Assembly: GCA_028247015.1 (NCBI GenBank)
Contig: JAOKFJ010000001.1
Location: forward strand, 1-64,000
Reading direction: 5' to 3'
DNA from: Methylophilaceae bacterium
Lineage (GTDB): Bacteria; Pseudomonadota; Gammaproteobacteria; Burkholderiales; Methylophilaceae
DNA: 64,000 nucleotides
Below are positions 43,252 through 53,213 of the stretch, one piece after another; positions within the stretch are counted from its first letter, which is position 1; the number at the start of each line of letters is the position of its first letter. Both the position numbers and the translations under genes were made by a program. A model generated the notes under the pieces. The model was not told the origin of the DNA, ran no database searches, and saw nothing but the letters and a program-made list of their open reading frames with translations.

Positions 43252-44406
43252 TTAATATTGCTGGAGATGTATTTTCTTATCTAAATTTTCCCAAGTAAAT
43301 TCAGGCTCATCTCTACCAAAATGTCCATAAGCAGCAGTTTTTTTATAAATGGGCCTTAATAAATCAAGCATTTTCACGATACCCTTAGGTCTTAAATCAA
43401 AATTTTCTAACACTAAATCTGAAATTTTTTCGCCACTAAGTTTACTAGTTCCAAAAGTGTCTACCATCACTGATGTAGGTTTAGCGACACCAATAGCATA
43501 GGAGATCTGTACCAAACATTTTTCTGCAAGCCCTGCTGCTACAATATTTTTAGCTACATAGCGAGCAGCATAAGCTGCTGATCGATCGACTTTCGTTGGA
43601 TCTTTTCCAGAAAATGCACCGCCACCATGAGGTGCAGAGCCTCCATATGTATCTACAATAATTTTTCTTCCTGTTAATCCGCAGTCTCCCTGAGGTCCAC
43701 CAATGACAAATCTTCCAGTTGGGTTAATTAAATATTTAATATCTCCCTTAATTAATTCTTTTGGCAAAATTGGTGTAATAATTTCCTGAATTATAGATTC
43801 TCTTAAATCCTTTAATGTAATTTCTGGGGAATGTTGTGTTGATAATACTACTGTATCAATACGGGCTGGCTTGTTATCCTTATACTCTATTGTTACCTGA
43901 GATTTAGCGTCTGGTCTCAACCAGTTTAAACGGCCATCTTTTCTTAACATCGCCTGTCTTTCAACTAAACGATGTGCCAGCCATATAGGTAAGGGCATAA
44001 AAACGTCAGTCTCATTACAGGCATAGCCAAACATTAAGCCTTGATCACCAGCCCCTTGATCCAATGGATCATCCATTGCACCATCAACTCCCTGAGCAAT
44101 ATCAGGAGATTGCTCACCATATTTAATTACTACCTCACAAGTTTTATAATCAATTCCGTAATCCTTATTATCGTAACCAATTGACTGCAAAGTATCTCTT
44201 GTAATTTTTTCATAATCAACTTTTGCCGTTGTAGTTATTTCTCCAGCTAAAACCACAAGATTTGTTGCAGTCAAAGTTTCAGCCGCCACCCTAGCCAAAG
44301 GGTCTTGTTTAAGAATAGCATCTAAAATAGCATCTGAAATTTGGTCAGAAACTTTATCAGGATGGCCCTCTGAAACTGACTCGGATGTAAATAAATAATT
44401 TTTCAT
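43252..44406 (-). CDS. metK: S-adenosylmethionine synthetase
   Basis: [43 protein letters not shown]. Confidence 0.98.
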   Translation of the reverse strand: MKNYLFTSESVSEGHPDKVSDQISDAILDAILKQDPLARVAAETLTATNLVVLAGEITTTAKVDYEKITRDTLQSIGYDNKDYGIDYKTCEVVIKYGEQSPDIAQGVDGAMDDPLDQGAGDQGLMFGYACNETDVFMPLPIWLAHRLVERQAMLRKDGRLNWLRPDAKSQVTIEYKDNKPARIDTVVLSTQHSPEITLKDLRESIIQEIITPILPKELIKGDIKYLINPTGRFVIGGPQGDCGLTGRKIIVDTYGGSAPHGGGAFSGKDPTKVDRSAAYAARYVAKNIVAAGLAEKCLVQISYAIGVAKPTSVMVDTFGTSKLSGEKISDLVLENFDLRPKGIVKMLDLLRPIYKKTAAYGHFGRDEPEFTWENLDKKIHLQQY

Positions 44407-44477
44407 ATAGTATGTAAATAAACCTTTAAATAAGTAATAACTCGCTAGAATAGCAAATCATAGGGTTAAAATATAGT

Positions 44478-45314
44478 ATGAAAATTTTATTTACAAAAAT
44501 GCATGGGGCTGGAAATGACTTTATTGTTATCAACCAACTCAAGAAAAGTTACAACCTTACTTCAAAAGAAATAAAACTCTTATCAAATCGACAATTAGGA
44601 ATTGGATTTGATCAATTACTTCTTGTTGAAAAGACAGACTTACCCAATGCCGACTTTAAATATCGTATTTTTAATTCCGATGGGAGTGAAGTTGAGCATT
44701 GCGGCAATGGTGCTAGATGTTTTCTTCTTTTTTTAAAAAATTATGGAATTTCAGATAAGAAAAAAATTACTGTCGAAACAAAGTCTGGGTTAATTTCTTT
44801 ATCTTTTGATGAGAATAATCAAATCTCAGTAAATATGGGATTTGCAAACGATGAACCCGAATCTATTCCCTTTTTACCAAACTACTTATCAAGTCAAACA
44901 ACTTATATAAATGAAGTTGAGTGTTCTTTTTATCCAATTTCTCTCGGTAATCCACATGCAGTTATCAAGCTAGACTCCCTCGATAATGTTGACTTTTCTT
45001 CAATTGGAAAAGAATTACAGAACTCTAAATCTTTTCCAAATAGTGTCAATGTTGGCTTTCTAAAAGTTATTAATAAAAATGAAATAGATCTTAAAGTTTA
45101 TGAAAGAGGAAGTGGCTTAACATTAGCTTGTGGAACAGGGGCGTGTGCCGCATCTGTAATTAGTATTAAAAAAGGATGGGTAATAAGTCCAGTAAAAGTT
45201 AATATGGATGGAGGAGTTCTTATTGTAAATTGGGCTCCAAATCATCAAGCTACATTAATTGGCCCTGCAAAAATTGTATTCGAAGGAGAATTTGATTTAT
45301 TAAATTTTAAATAA
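44478..45314 (+). CDS. dapF: Diaminopimelate epimerase
   Basis: KMHGAGNDFIVI, EHCGNGARCF, ERGSGLTLACGTGACA. Confidence 0.97.
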   Translation: MKILFTKMHGAGNDFIVINQLKKSYNLTSKEIKLLSNRQLGIGFDQLLLVEKTDLPNADFKYRIFNSDGSEVEHCGNGARCFLLFLKNYGISDKKKITVETKSGLISLSFDENNQISVNMGFANDEPESIPFLPNYLSSQTTYINEVECSFYPISLGNPHAVIKLDSLDNVDFSSIGKELQNSKSFPNSVNVGFLKVINKNEIDLKVYERGSGLTLACGTGACAASVISIKKGWVISPVKVNMDGGVLIVNWAPNHQATLIGPAKIVFEGEFDLLNFK

Positions 45315-46205
45315 ATGAATAATCAAGAATACATACAACACTATTTAGAGTATATAAAATTTGAGAAGCGACTTAGCGCGTTAACTGTAAAAAATTACCA
45401 CCGTGATATAACTTTGTTACTTGAAATTTCATCCAGAAAAGCACTAGATAAATTAACGATTGATGACATTAGAATGAGTGTTTCAAAATTACATGCAAGA
45501 GGGCTTAACGGTAAATCATTATCAAGAATGATCTCTGCCTGGAGAGGTTTATTTGATTTTTTAAACCAACGATTTAATTTTATGCATAATCCGACATTAA
45601 GTATTAGAGCGCCTAAAGACAAAAAACAATTACCCCAAACTCTATCTATTGATCAGACTATGAAACTAGTTTCCATTAAAGATACTTCATTTTTAGGAAT
45701 TCGTGATCATGCAATTATTGAACTATTTTATTCCTCAGGGCTTAGACTTTCAGAACTTATTAATCTTAAAATTCAGGATATAAATTTTGAGGATGGGACA
45801 GTTTCTGTTATTGGCAAGGGAGGAAAAAGTAGAATAGTACCTACTGGAAAAAATGCTATCGATGCCATTCAAAAATGGATAGCCTTACGTAATACTATAA
45901 AAAATATAAGTGGAAAAGATTCGATTTTATTCATAAGTAAATTTGGAAAATGTCTTACTGCTAGAGCTATTCAATACCGATTAAAAATATGGGCAGTCAA
46001 GCAGGGAATTCCTGAAAATATACACCCACATTTATTAAGGCACAGCTTTGCAACCCATATTCTTCAGTCTAGCCAAGACTTACGAGCTGTTCAGGAACTA
46101 CTTGGGCACGCCAATATCAGTACAACACAAATATACACTCATCTTGATTTTCAGCATTTATCCAAAATTTATGATCAATCTCATCCGCGCGCTAAAAAAA
46201 AATAA
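45315..46205 (+). CDS. xerC: Tyrosine recombinase XerC
   Basis: HLLRHSFATHILQSSQDLRAVQELLGHANISTTQIYTH; adjacent to dapF. Confidence 0.93.
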   Translation: MNNQEYIQHYLEYIKFEKRLSALTVKNYHRDITLLLEISSRKALDKLTIDDIRMSVSKLHARGLNGKSLSRMISAWRGLFDFLNQRFNFMHNPTLSIRAPKDKKQLPQTLSIDQTMKLVSIKDTSFLGIRDHAIIELFYSSGLRLSELINLKIQDINFEDGTVSVIGKGGKSRIVPTGKNAIDAIQKWIALRNTIKNISGKDSILFISKFGKCLTARAIQYRLKIWAVKQGIPENIHPHLLRHSFATHILQSSQDLRAVQELLGHANISTTQIYTHLDFQHLSKIYDQSHPRAKKK

Positions 46206-46261
46206 TAAATGCATAGGAATGAGTATTGATGGCTGAAGCAATTTAAATTATAGTGAACGCT

Positions 46262-46462
46262 ATGGACAAAGAAATTAATCTACTTGAAACTAAACTTAAC
46301 CTGTTGGTTAATAAAATTGAAAGTTTAAAAAAAGAGAACTTAGAGATGAAGCCATCCCTTCATCGTGCTCAAGAAGAAGTTGTTTCATTAAAAGCTAAGA
46401 TTAATGAAGCAACGATGAAAATAGAGAATTTGTTAGCTCAGATTCCAGACACAACAATATGA
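46262..46462 (+). CDS. Short coiled-coil protein (ZapB-like/TIGR02449-like)
   Basis: Coiled-coil of about 66 aa directly upstream of zapA; the track uses GTG at 46253. Confidence 0.7.
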   Translation: MDKEINLLETKLNLLVNKIESLKKENLEMKPSLHRAQEEVVSLKAKINEATMKIENLLAQIPDTTI

Positions 46463-46743
46463 CAAAACAAATTGAAGCCAAAATTCTAGGGCGAGATTTT
46501 AGTGTAGGTTGCCCTGAAGACGAAGAAGAAAGCCTGCTGAAATCTATTAATTACTTAAATCATAAAATAGAGGAAGTACAAAAAACGGGTAATGTAATTG
46601 GGGTTGATAAAACCATCATTATGGCCGCTCTTAATATTACTCATGAATACCTCAATCAAGGAAATAATACTGATATCCACACCATTGGATATAAAGATAA
46701 ACTAACTCAACTTAATCAAATTCTTGACGAGGCTCTAGATTAG
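46459..46743 (+). CDS. zapA: Cell division protein ZapA
   Basis: ZapA pattern (IEAKILGRDFSVGCPEDEEESLLKSINYLNHKI); followed by 6S RNA. Confidence 0.87.
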   Translation: MTKQIEAKILGRDFSVGCPEDEEESLLKSINYLNHKIEEVQKTGNVIGVDKTIIMAALNITHEYLNQGNNTDIHTIGYKDKLTQLNQILDEALD

Positions 46744-46760
46744 GATTAAATTAATATTAA

Positions 46761-46958
46761 GTTCTTTTTGAAGTTGCTTAGGCTATTAATTCCTTGAACT
46801 AGTCTATAGCGTCGGTTCTAAATATTCAGAATGCGGTGCGAGCGCTCACGATTGGGTAACCTTTTAAGGGCTCTTGGCGAGCGAACCTTATGCTTCTTAG
46901 TTTATTACCACTTGAACCTTTGGTTCAGGATGCTGGTCTAGGCAACCTCAAAAAGAAC
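46761..46958 (+). ncRNA. ssrS: 6S RNA
   Basis: Closing stem GTTCTTTTTGAaGTTGC / GGCAACcTCAAAAAGAAC; internal TTGAACCTTTGGTTCA hairpin resembling the 3' arm of E. coli 6S; downstream of zapA. Confidence 0.88.
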
Positions 46959-47323
46959 TATTTTCTTAGCTGATGATATTCCAAATCAGCCAATGAAATT
47001 ATTTCAAGAGCGCCTTCATGAGTAGCTTCAAGAATCACAGGAGGAGCGCAGCCATCCTCCGATGCCTCCAACCATCTACTTGCACATAAACACCAGCGAT
47101 CGCCAGGCTCTAACCCAGGAAAATTAAATTCAGGTCTGGGTGTAGTTAAATCGTTACCTTTTTCTTTTGAATATGTTAAAAATGCTTCATTAACTTCTGC
47201 ACATACTGTATGTTGACCAGAATCTGTCTTACATTGATCACATATACCATTTCTATAATAGCCGGTAATTGGCTCCAAACTGCAAAGCTCTAAAGTACCG
47301 CCTAAAACATTTTTCTTTTCCAT
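46958..47323 (-). CDS. DUF2237 family protein
   Basis: NVLGGTLELCSLEPITGYYRNG, DGCAPPVILEATHE. Confidence 0.87.
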   Translation of the reverse strand: MEKKNVLGGTLELCSLEPITGYYRNGICDQCKTDSGQHTVCAEVNEAFLTYSKEKGNDLTTPRPEFNFPGLEPGDRWCLCASRWLEASEDGCAPPVILEATHEGALEIISLADLEYHQLRK

Positions 47324-47389
47324 TTTTCTTCTTCCTCAATTAAACTTAAACTAAGATAACAATAATTCTTCAAATATAGGAAATTTTTT

Positions 47390-47854
47390 ATGCGTTACTG
47401 GCTAATGAAATCAGAACCCTCAGTATTTACAATAGAGGAGCTAGAAAAAGCTCCAAATAAAACAGTCGACTGGATTCCCACAAAAGGTATCAGGAATTAT
47501 CAGGCTAGAAATTTTATGAGAGATGATATGTCATTGGGTGATTTGGCTTTTTTTTATCAATCAAACTGCGATACACCAGGAATTGTTGGAATAATGGAAA
47601 TTACAAAACTTGCCTATCCCGATCCACTTCAATTTTTAAAAGGTAATAAATATTATGATCCAAAATCTTCACCTGATAATCCGCGGTGGCTAAACGTAGA
47701 TATAACTTTAGTTAAAAAATTACCATTAATAGAATTAAAAAAATTAAGAAATTACTCTGAATTAAAAGATATGATGATCTTAAGAAAGGGGAATCGATTG
47801 TCGATTACCCCAGTTTCTCAAAAGGAATGGTTATTTATCAACACGATCTTATAA
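47390..47854 (+). CDS. EVE domain-containing protein
   Basis: MRYWLMKSEPSVFTIEEL, GIRNYQARNFMRDDM, FYQSNCDTPGIVGI. Confidence 0.94.
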   Translation: MRYWLMKSEPSVFTIEELEKAPNKTVDWIPTKGIRNYQARNFMRDDMSLGDLAFFYQSNCDTPGIVGIMEITKLAYPDPLQFLKGNKYYDPKSSPDNPRWLNVDITLVKKLPLIELKKLRNYSELKDMMILRKGNRLSITPVSQKEWLFINTIL

Positions 47855-47875
47855 GTATAATTTTTCTAATCGTGT
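47841..47875. terminator. Possible bidirectional terminator: ACACGAT...ATCGTGT inverted repeat spanning both convergent stop codons
   Basis: 7-bp inverted repeat flanking an AT-rich loop at the convergent EVE / beta-propeller ends. Confidence 0.45.
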
Positions 47876-48933
47876 GAATGGCCCTGGTGATTTTCTTTTT
47901 GATCTAAACTTCCAATTGCTTTTGGATAAGTTACTATCCCCCATGGGATGCCAGCAACTGGAATACGCTTTTTAATATCTAAAGTTTTTGCATCTATCAA
48001 TAAAACCTCATCTGATCTGCCACAAGCTAACATAATGTTCTTATTATCCGGAGTGAATGTAAAATGCCAACATCTTTTACCTTCAGTTTTTAGCTCATTA
48101 ATCTTGGTAAAATCTTTACCGTCAAATACCTCTAGAGTTTTAGATCTTCCCGCAGCTACATAAAGTTTGTCACCTTTAGAGTTAAAACTTATTCCGTATG
48201 GTGATTTACCTGTATTAACAGTTTTTATATGATTAAATTCTTTATCTAATACAATAAAATTATCACTAAATTCTAATGTTGAGACATAAAAATTACCATC
48301 AGGAGAAACTTTGATTCCTCTTGGTCTCAGTCCATATGGTTCAGTAGAAAAAGTCTTTAATAATTCTCCAGAATCATAGTCATGGATTGTAATAGAGTTA
48401 TCTGCTTCATTGGTCACTATAATTTTCGTGCCATCTTTACTAAATTCAATCCCCTCCGTTTCAGGGCCAGCAGTAATTTCCCTAACTTTTTCTCCCTTCG
48501 CAAGATCAACTACCGCAACTTTTGCAGGAATTTTGTCTTCATCTGCATCATCATCATCATGATGCATTTCACCTTTTGCTGGAGGCTTACCCTTAGATGA
48601 TGGTTCTGTTGATACAAATACTTTACCCTCATGTACTCTCACAAATTCAGGATTAATTCCAACATCAATATTTTTAATCTCTTTAGTTTGTAAATTGATA
48701 ATTGATAGATTAGCATCGGCTTTATTTGCTGTAATTAATAATTTTCCATCATCTGTTACACCAACGCCTCTTGGAAATCCTGCTCCGACTTTAATGTCTT
48801 CAATAATTTCCATTGAATTTAAATCAATGACTGAAACTCCCCCTTTTTGAGAAGTTACATAAGCCTTTCCTTTATCTGAGTTTCCACATCCAATCAAAAA
48901 AATTGATAGTAAAGCTATTTTTATTAAATTCAT
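47866..48933 (-). CDS. YncE/YVTN-type beta-propeller lipoprotein with His/Asp-rich insertion
   Basis: Lipobox LIGCGN; repeated propeller blades; GEMHHDDDDADEDK insert; C-terminal NHQGHSHD. Confidence 0.82.
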   Translation of the reverse strand: MNLIKIALLSIFLIGCGNSDKGKAYVTSQKGGVSVIDLNSMEIIEDIKVGAGFPRGVGVTDDGKLLITANKADANLSIINLQTKEIKNIDVGINPEFVRVHEGKVFVSTEPSSKGKPPAKGEMHHDDDDADEDKIPAKVAVVDLAKGEKVREITAGPETEGIEFSKDGTKIIVTNEADNSITIHDYDSGELLKTFSTEPYGLRPRGIKVSPDGNFYVSTLEFSDNFIVLDKEFNHIKTVNTGKSPYGISFNSKGDKLYVAAGRSKTLEVFDGKDFTKINELKTEGKRCWHFTFTPDNKNIMLACGRSDEVLLIDAKTLDIKKRIPVAGIPWGIVTYPKAIGSLDQKENHQGHSHD

Positions 48934-49027
48934 TTATATCTTCCTTTTTTATAATTTTATTACGATATTATAATATGTCTTAAATAGGAATTGTTCACTT
49001 CTATTCTTTATTTAATTATTTATCAAA

Positions 49028-50554
49028 TTAATCATTTTCGTTATTTTTTCCAAGAAATAATTTATAAGCTTCATTATTAGTCTCATTGATATAGGTATAC
49101 CCAAGATTCTTTAAGAATTCTTTGAATTCTTCTTTGCTTTCTTCATCAACCTGCATACCAACCAACACTCTCCCAATATCGGAACCATGGTTGCGATAAT
49201 GAAATAAACTAATATTCCAATGACCCATTTTTTCTAGAAAATTTAATAATGCCCCAGGTTTTTCAGGAAATTCAAATCTATATATAACTTCATTTTTAGC
49301 TTCTGGGGCATGGCCACCGACCAAATGTCTTAAATGAAGCTTAGCAACTTCGTTATGAGTTAAATCTATTGGTTCAAGAGAGGCTCTTTTTAAAACTTCA
49401 AATATTGATTTAGCTTCATTAAAGTTTTTTACACTAATACCAACAAAAATATTCGCACTATTATCAGTTGAATATCTATAATTAAATTCAGTAATATTTT
49501 TTTCACCAATCAGGCTGCAAAAGGTTTTAAAAGCTCCGGGTTTTTCAGGGATGGTAACAGCAAAAATTGCCTCTCTTTCTTCACCAATTTCTGCTCTTTC
49601 CGAAACAAACCCAAGTCGATCAAAATTCATATTTGCCCCAGAAGCAGTTGCGACAAAAGTTTTTGTTTCAACATTATTTTTTTTAATATAAGACTTTATA
49701 CCTGCTACTGCTAATGCTCCAGCAGGTTCTAAAATAGTTCTCGTATCTTCAAACACATCTTTTATTGCTGCACAAATTTCATCTTTACTAACAACAATCA
49801 TTTCATCAACATATTGCTGACAAATTTTAAAAGGAAGCTCTCCTACTTGCTTTAATGCAGCTCCTTCTGCAAATAAACTAATCCTATCTAAAGTAACTCT
49901 CCTTTTTGCTGCAAGTGATTTTGTCATTGCATCTGCACCCTCAGCTTCAACTCCAATTATTTTTATTTCAGGTTTTACAGCTTTTATATAGGCAGCTATT
50001 CCTGAAATTAAACCCCCGCCTCCAACACAGCAAAAAATAGCATCAATTGGACGAGAGTAATCTTCTAAAATTTCTTTTGCTATCGTTCCTTGCCCAGCTA
50101 TCACTTCTGGATCATCAAATGGATGGACAAATATTGAGCCTTGTTTCTTTTGAATACCTAAGGCATGATCAAAGCATTCATGAAGTGTTTCTCCGTGCAA
50201 GACTACTTTAGCTCCATGGGATTCAACGGCATTAATTTTTATAATAGGAGTTGTTTTAGGCATGACAATTGTTGCCTTACATTCTAAAATTTTTGCTGCT
50301 AACGCTACACCCTGAGCATGATTCCCTGCTGAACAAGCGATAACCCCATTTAAAAGATTCTCATCACTTAAGTTTTTCATTTTATTATAGGCACCACGTA
50401 TCTTAAAAGAAAAAACCGGCTGAAGATCTTCGCGCTTTAATAGAATATTATTATTGAATCTTTTTGATAAATTTAATTGCTTCTCTAGGGGTGTCCTCAG
50501 AGCTGCATCATAAACATTTGCTTTATCTATTCTGTCTTTATACTCATTTTTCAT
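49028..50554 (-). CDS. ilvA: Threonine ammonia-lyase, biosynthetic
   Basis: LKREDLQPVFSFKIRGAYNKM, SAGNHAQGVALAA, two C-terminal ACT-like repeats. Confidence 0.96.
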   Translation of the reverse strand: MKNEYKDRIDKANVYDAALRTPLEKQLNLSKRFNNNILLKREDLQPVFSFKIRGAYNKMKNLSDENLLNGVIACSAGNHAQGVALAAKILECKATIVMPKTTPIIKINAVESHGAKVVLHGETLHECFDHALGIQKKQGSIFVHPFDDPEVIAGQGTIAKEILEDYSRPIDAIFCCVGGGGLISGIAAYIKAVKPEIKIIGVEAEGADAMTKSLAAKRRVTLDRISLFAEGAALKQVGELPFKICQQYVDEMIVVSKDEICAAIKDVFEDTRTILEPAGALAVAGIKSYIKKNNVETKTFVATASGANMNFDRLGFVSERAEIGEEREAIFAVTIPEKPGAFKTFCSLIGEKNITEFNYRYSTDNSANIFVGISVKNFNEAKSIFEVLKRASLEPIDLTHNEVAKLHLRHLVGGHAPEAKNEVIYRFEFPEKPGALLNFLEKMGHWNISLFHYRNHGSDIGRVLVGMQVDEESKEEFKEFLKNLGYTYINETNNEAYKLFLGKNNEND

Positions 50555-50635
50555 AATTTATAGCAATACTCAATAAACATTTCAACGTGTATCATATAAC
50601 CATAATTTTTGTTCAAAACAAAGGGTTTAAATAAA

Positions 50636-51301
50636 ATGGGCTTAACACAAGACGAACTAAAAAAGCAAGTTGCTGATGCAGCGATTAAGTATGTCAAATC
50701 AGGAATTATTGGAGTAGGGACTGGATCTACTGCAAACTACTTTATTGATGCTTTAGCAACGATTAAGCATAAAATTGAGGGGGCAGTCGCAAGCAGCGAA
50801 GCAACGGCTAAACGATTGCAGTCACATGGTATTCAAGTTTTTGATTTAAATACAGTTGATGGAATGGATATCTATGTCGATGGTGCAGATGAAATTACTG
50901 AACACATGCATATGCTTAAAGGTGGGGGCGGGGCATTAACAAGAGAGAAAATTGTAGCCGCCAATGCCAAAGATTTTATCTGTATTTGTGATGAAACAAA
51001 ATTTGTTCCTGTACTAGGAAAGTTTCCTCTACCCGTAGAAGTTCTTCCCATGGCACGAGGTTATGTTGCCAGACAGTTAATAAAATTAGGCGGTCAGCCT
51101 GAATTAAGGGACTTCACTACAGATAATGGAAATATTATTCTAGATGTACATGGCTTAAAAATTTCTGATCCAATTAAGATGGAAAATGAAATTAACCAAA
51201 TTGTAGGAGTTGTGACTAATGGCCTATTTGCATCAAGGCCTGCAAATATACTTCTATTAGCAACACATCAAGGTGTAAAAACCAGTACCTCTAACAATTG
51301 A
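50636..51301 (+). CDS. rpiA: Ribose-5-phosphate isomerase A
   Basis: [42 protein letters not shown] before ATG at 50636. Confidence 0.97.
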   Translation: MGLTQDELKKQVADAAIKYVKSGIIGVGTGSTANYFIDALATIKHKIEGAVASSEATAKRLQSHGIQVFDLNTVDGMDIYVDGADEITEHMHMLKGGGGALTREKIVAANAKDFICICDETKFVPVLGKFPLPVEVLPMARGYVARQLIKLGGQPELRDFTTDNGNIILDVHGLKISDPIKMENEINQIVGVVTNGLFASRPANILLLATHQGVKTSTSNN

Positions 51302-51381
51302 GGGTGACTTGGTAAACATAATTAATTTATAATAGTTTATTGTCTGAGGACAATAACAATATTTTTTGGGGGAAATACATA

Positions 51382-52086
51382 ATGGCAGCTGAACATATAT
51401 ACACTCAGTATGATACTGACTTAGAAGCCATACGAGCTAAAGTGCTAGAGATGGGAGGTATCGTTGAAGAACAATTAACTGATTCTGTGTCTTCCCTTAT
51501 GAATGCCGATGCGAAATTAGCTGACAGCGTTATCAAAAAAGATGAGCGAGTTAATTCCCTAGAATCAGAAATTGATGAAGCCTGTTCAGAAATTATTGCA
51601 AAACGCTCGCCAATTGCTAGTGACCTTAGAAATGTATTGATGATGCTAAGAATTATTACAGATCTTGAAAGAATTGGAGATGAAGCTTCAAAGATAGCTA
51701 AAGCAACGCAGCGAATATATGAAAAAGATCGAATGAGTAAACCTCAGACTAAAGAAATTCAATCAATATATGAAAAATTACAATACATGCTAAGAACTGC
51801 CTTAAATTCTTTTGCAAGACTTGATGTTACTGAAACTGTTGCAGTACTTGAAAGTGACAAAGAGGTAGATGGCGAGTACCGTGCCTATATGAGACAGTTA
51901 TTAACTTATATGCTGGAAGATCCTAGAACAATTTCTTTATCACTCGAATTGATGTTTGTTGCTAAATCTTTAGAACGTATCGGAGATCATTCTAAAAATG
52001 TTTCTCAGAATGTTATCTATACTGTCAAAGGAAAAGACGTGAGACATTCTTCAATCAATGAGATTAAGGCTGAACTAAAAAATTAA
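51382..52086 (+). CDS. phoU: Phosphate transport system regulator PhoU
   Basis: Duplicated PhoU repeats, ITDLERIGDEASKIAK; GGGGGA RBS before ATG at 51382. Confidence 0.93.
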   Translation: MAAEHIYTQYDTDLEAIRAKVLEMGGIVEEQLTDSVSSLMNADAKLADSVIKKDERVNSLESEIDEACSEIIAKRSPIASDLRNVLMMLRIITDLERIGDEASKIAKATQRIYEKDRMSKPQTKEIQSIYEKLQYMLRTALNSFARLDVTETVAVLESDKEVDGEYRAYMRQLLTYMLEDPRTISLSLELMFVAKSLERIGDHSKNVSQNVIYTVKGKDVRHSSINEIKAELKN

Positions 52087-52088
52087 TT

Positions 52089-52361
52089 TTATTTACTAGG
52101 TGGGACGTAACCCGACGCACTGTCAGCACCAAGGCCAAAGAAATAAGCTTCTGTTTGGTCAGTCAGATATTTTCTTGCCTGTGGATCCACTAAACTAAGA
52201 CGATTTTCATTTAAAAGCATAGTTTGCTGTGTTAACCAACCGGCCCAAGCCTCCTTAGAAACATTTTCAAAAATCTTTTTGCCTAGCTCACCGGGGTATG
52301 GAGGAAAATCTAGTCCCTCAGCTTCTTTGCCTAATTTTACGCATTTTACAGTTCTAGCCAT
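52089..52361 (-). CDS. Oxidative damage protection / Fe(II)-trafficking protein YggX
   Basis: [39 protein letters not shown]. Confidence 0.95.
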   Translation of the reverse strand: MARTVKCVKLGKEAEGLDFPPYPGELGKKIFENVSKEAWAGWLTQQTMLLNENRLSLVDPQARKYLTDQTEAYFFGLGADSASGYVPPSK

Positions 52362-52460
52362 ACTATCTCCTATTTAGATTATTAATCATACTTGATATCA
52401 CCACTATTAAATAATAGTTTTGATATAATCACTCTTGATTTTAACAAGAGAAATTAATCC

Positions 52461-52820
52461 GTGAGTAAAAATTTTACCGATACATTAATTGATGTACTTA
52501 AACATTCTATTGAAGGCTTTAAGGCAGATTTTATGAATAAAAAAAATTTTCAACAAGAGATTTCTCTAGCATTGTTCCTAATCATAGTAAGTTTTATTAT
52601 TAGCGAAACAACTATCCAAAAAATATTATTAATTAGTAGTATTCTAATTATGGTAATTGTAGATTTTTTCAATCATAACGTTCTACCAGCAGTTGAAGGG
52701 TTTTCTTTCAACAATCACAATCTTAAATCAGTTAGTCGTATAAAAAATATTACCAAAATCCTAGTATATTTTGCCATTATTAATCTTATATCAACTTGGT
52801 TATTCGTCCTCTTCACTTAA
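52461..52820 (+). CDS. dgkA: Diacylglycerol kinase-like membrane protein
   Basis: About 120 aa with TMs; DgkA-like N-terminus (LKHSIEGFKADFMNKKNFQQEISLALFLI). Confidence 0.75.
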   Translation: MSKNFTDTLIDVLKHSIEGFKADFMNKKNFQQEISLALFLIIVSFIISETTIQKILLISSILIMVIVDFFNHNVLPAVEGFSFNNHNLKSVSRIKNITKILVYFAIINLISTWLFVLFT

Positions 52821-52892
52821 TTCAGCAAAAATATAATTAGCTTACAAGGTAATTTAATTAAAAAATAAAAGTGTGGTATATTCTCAGCACAG

Positions 52893-53088
52893 TTTGTAGG
52901 TGATGAACTCTTCTAATGTACATTCTTCTGAAGATTTCATTGAAACTGGGAAATAGGTGCGTTAAATACAATTCCTATACTGCCCCCGCAACGGTAAGTA
53001 AGCGTGGATTCAAAAAAATAGTCACTGAGAGATCGGGAAGGCTTTGAATCAAATCTTACAAGTCCGGAGACCGGCCTAGAAAACTCAC
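52893..53088 (+). promoter_or_regulatory. Cobalamin riboswitch
   Basis: GGGAAATAGGTGCG...ACTGCCCCCGCAACGGTAAG...CACTGAGAGATCGGGAAGGC...AAGTCCGGAGACCGGCC; upstream of TonB receptor. Confidence 0.96.
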
Positions 53089-53213
53089 TCTGAAATACAG
53101 CGGGGAGCTGATATTTGACTTGTATTTATTTACTCGTAATTTAATTCATCTCATCCAATGTATTTCTATATTTATTAATCCATGCGGGGTCGCATGAATA
53201 TTTAGGAATGCTA

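Noticed and set aside
44407-44477. Possible SAM riboswitch upstream of metK
   Set aside because: Only about 70 nt of AT-rich divergent spacer with no recognisable SAM aptamer core.
45315-46205. Tyrosine recombinase as possible mobile-element integrase
   Set aside because: Adjacent to dapF and matches housekeeping XerC; no att repeats or cargo seen.
48535-48570. catcatcatcatgatgcat simple repeat as a CRISPR or VNTR
   Set aside because: It is the coding sequence for the His/Asp-rich loop; too short and without spacers.
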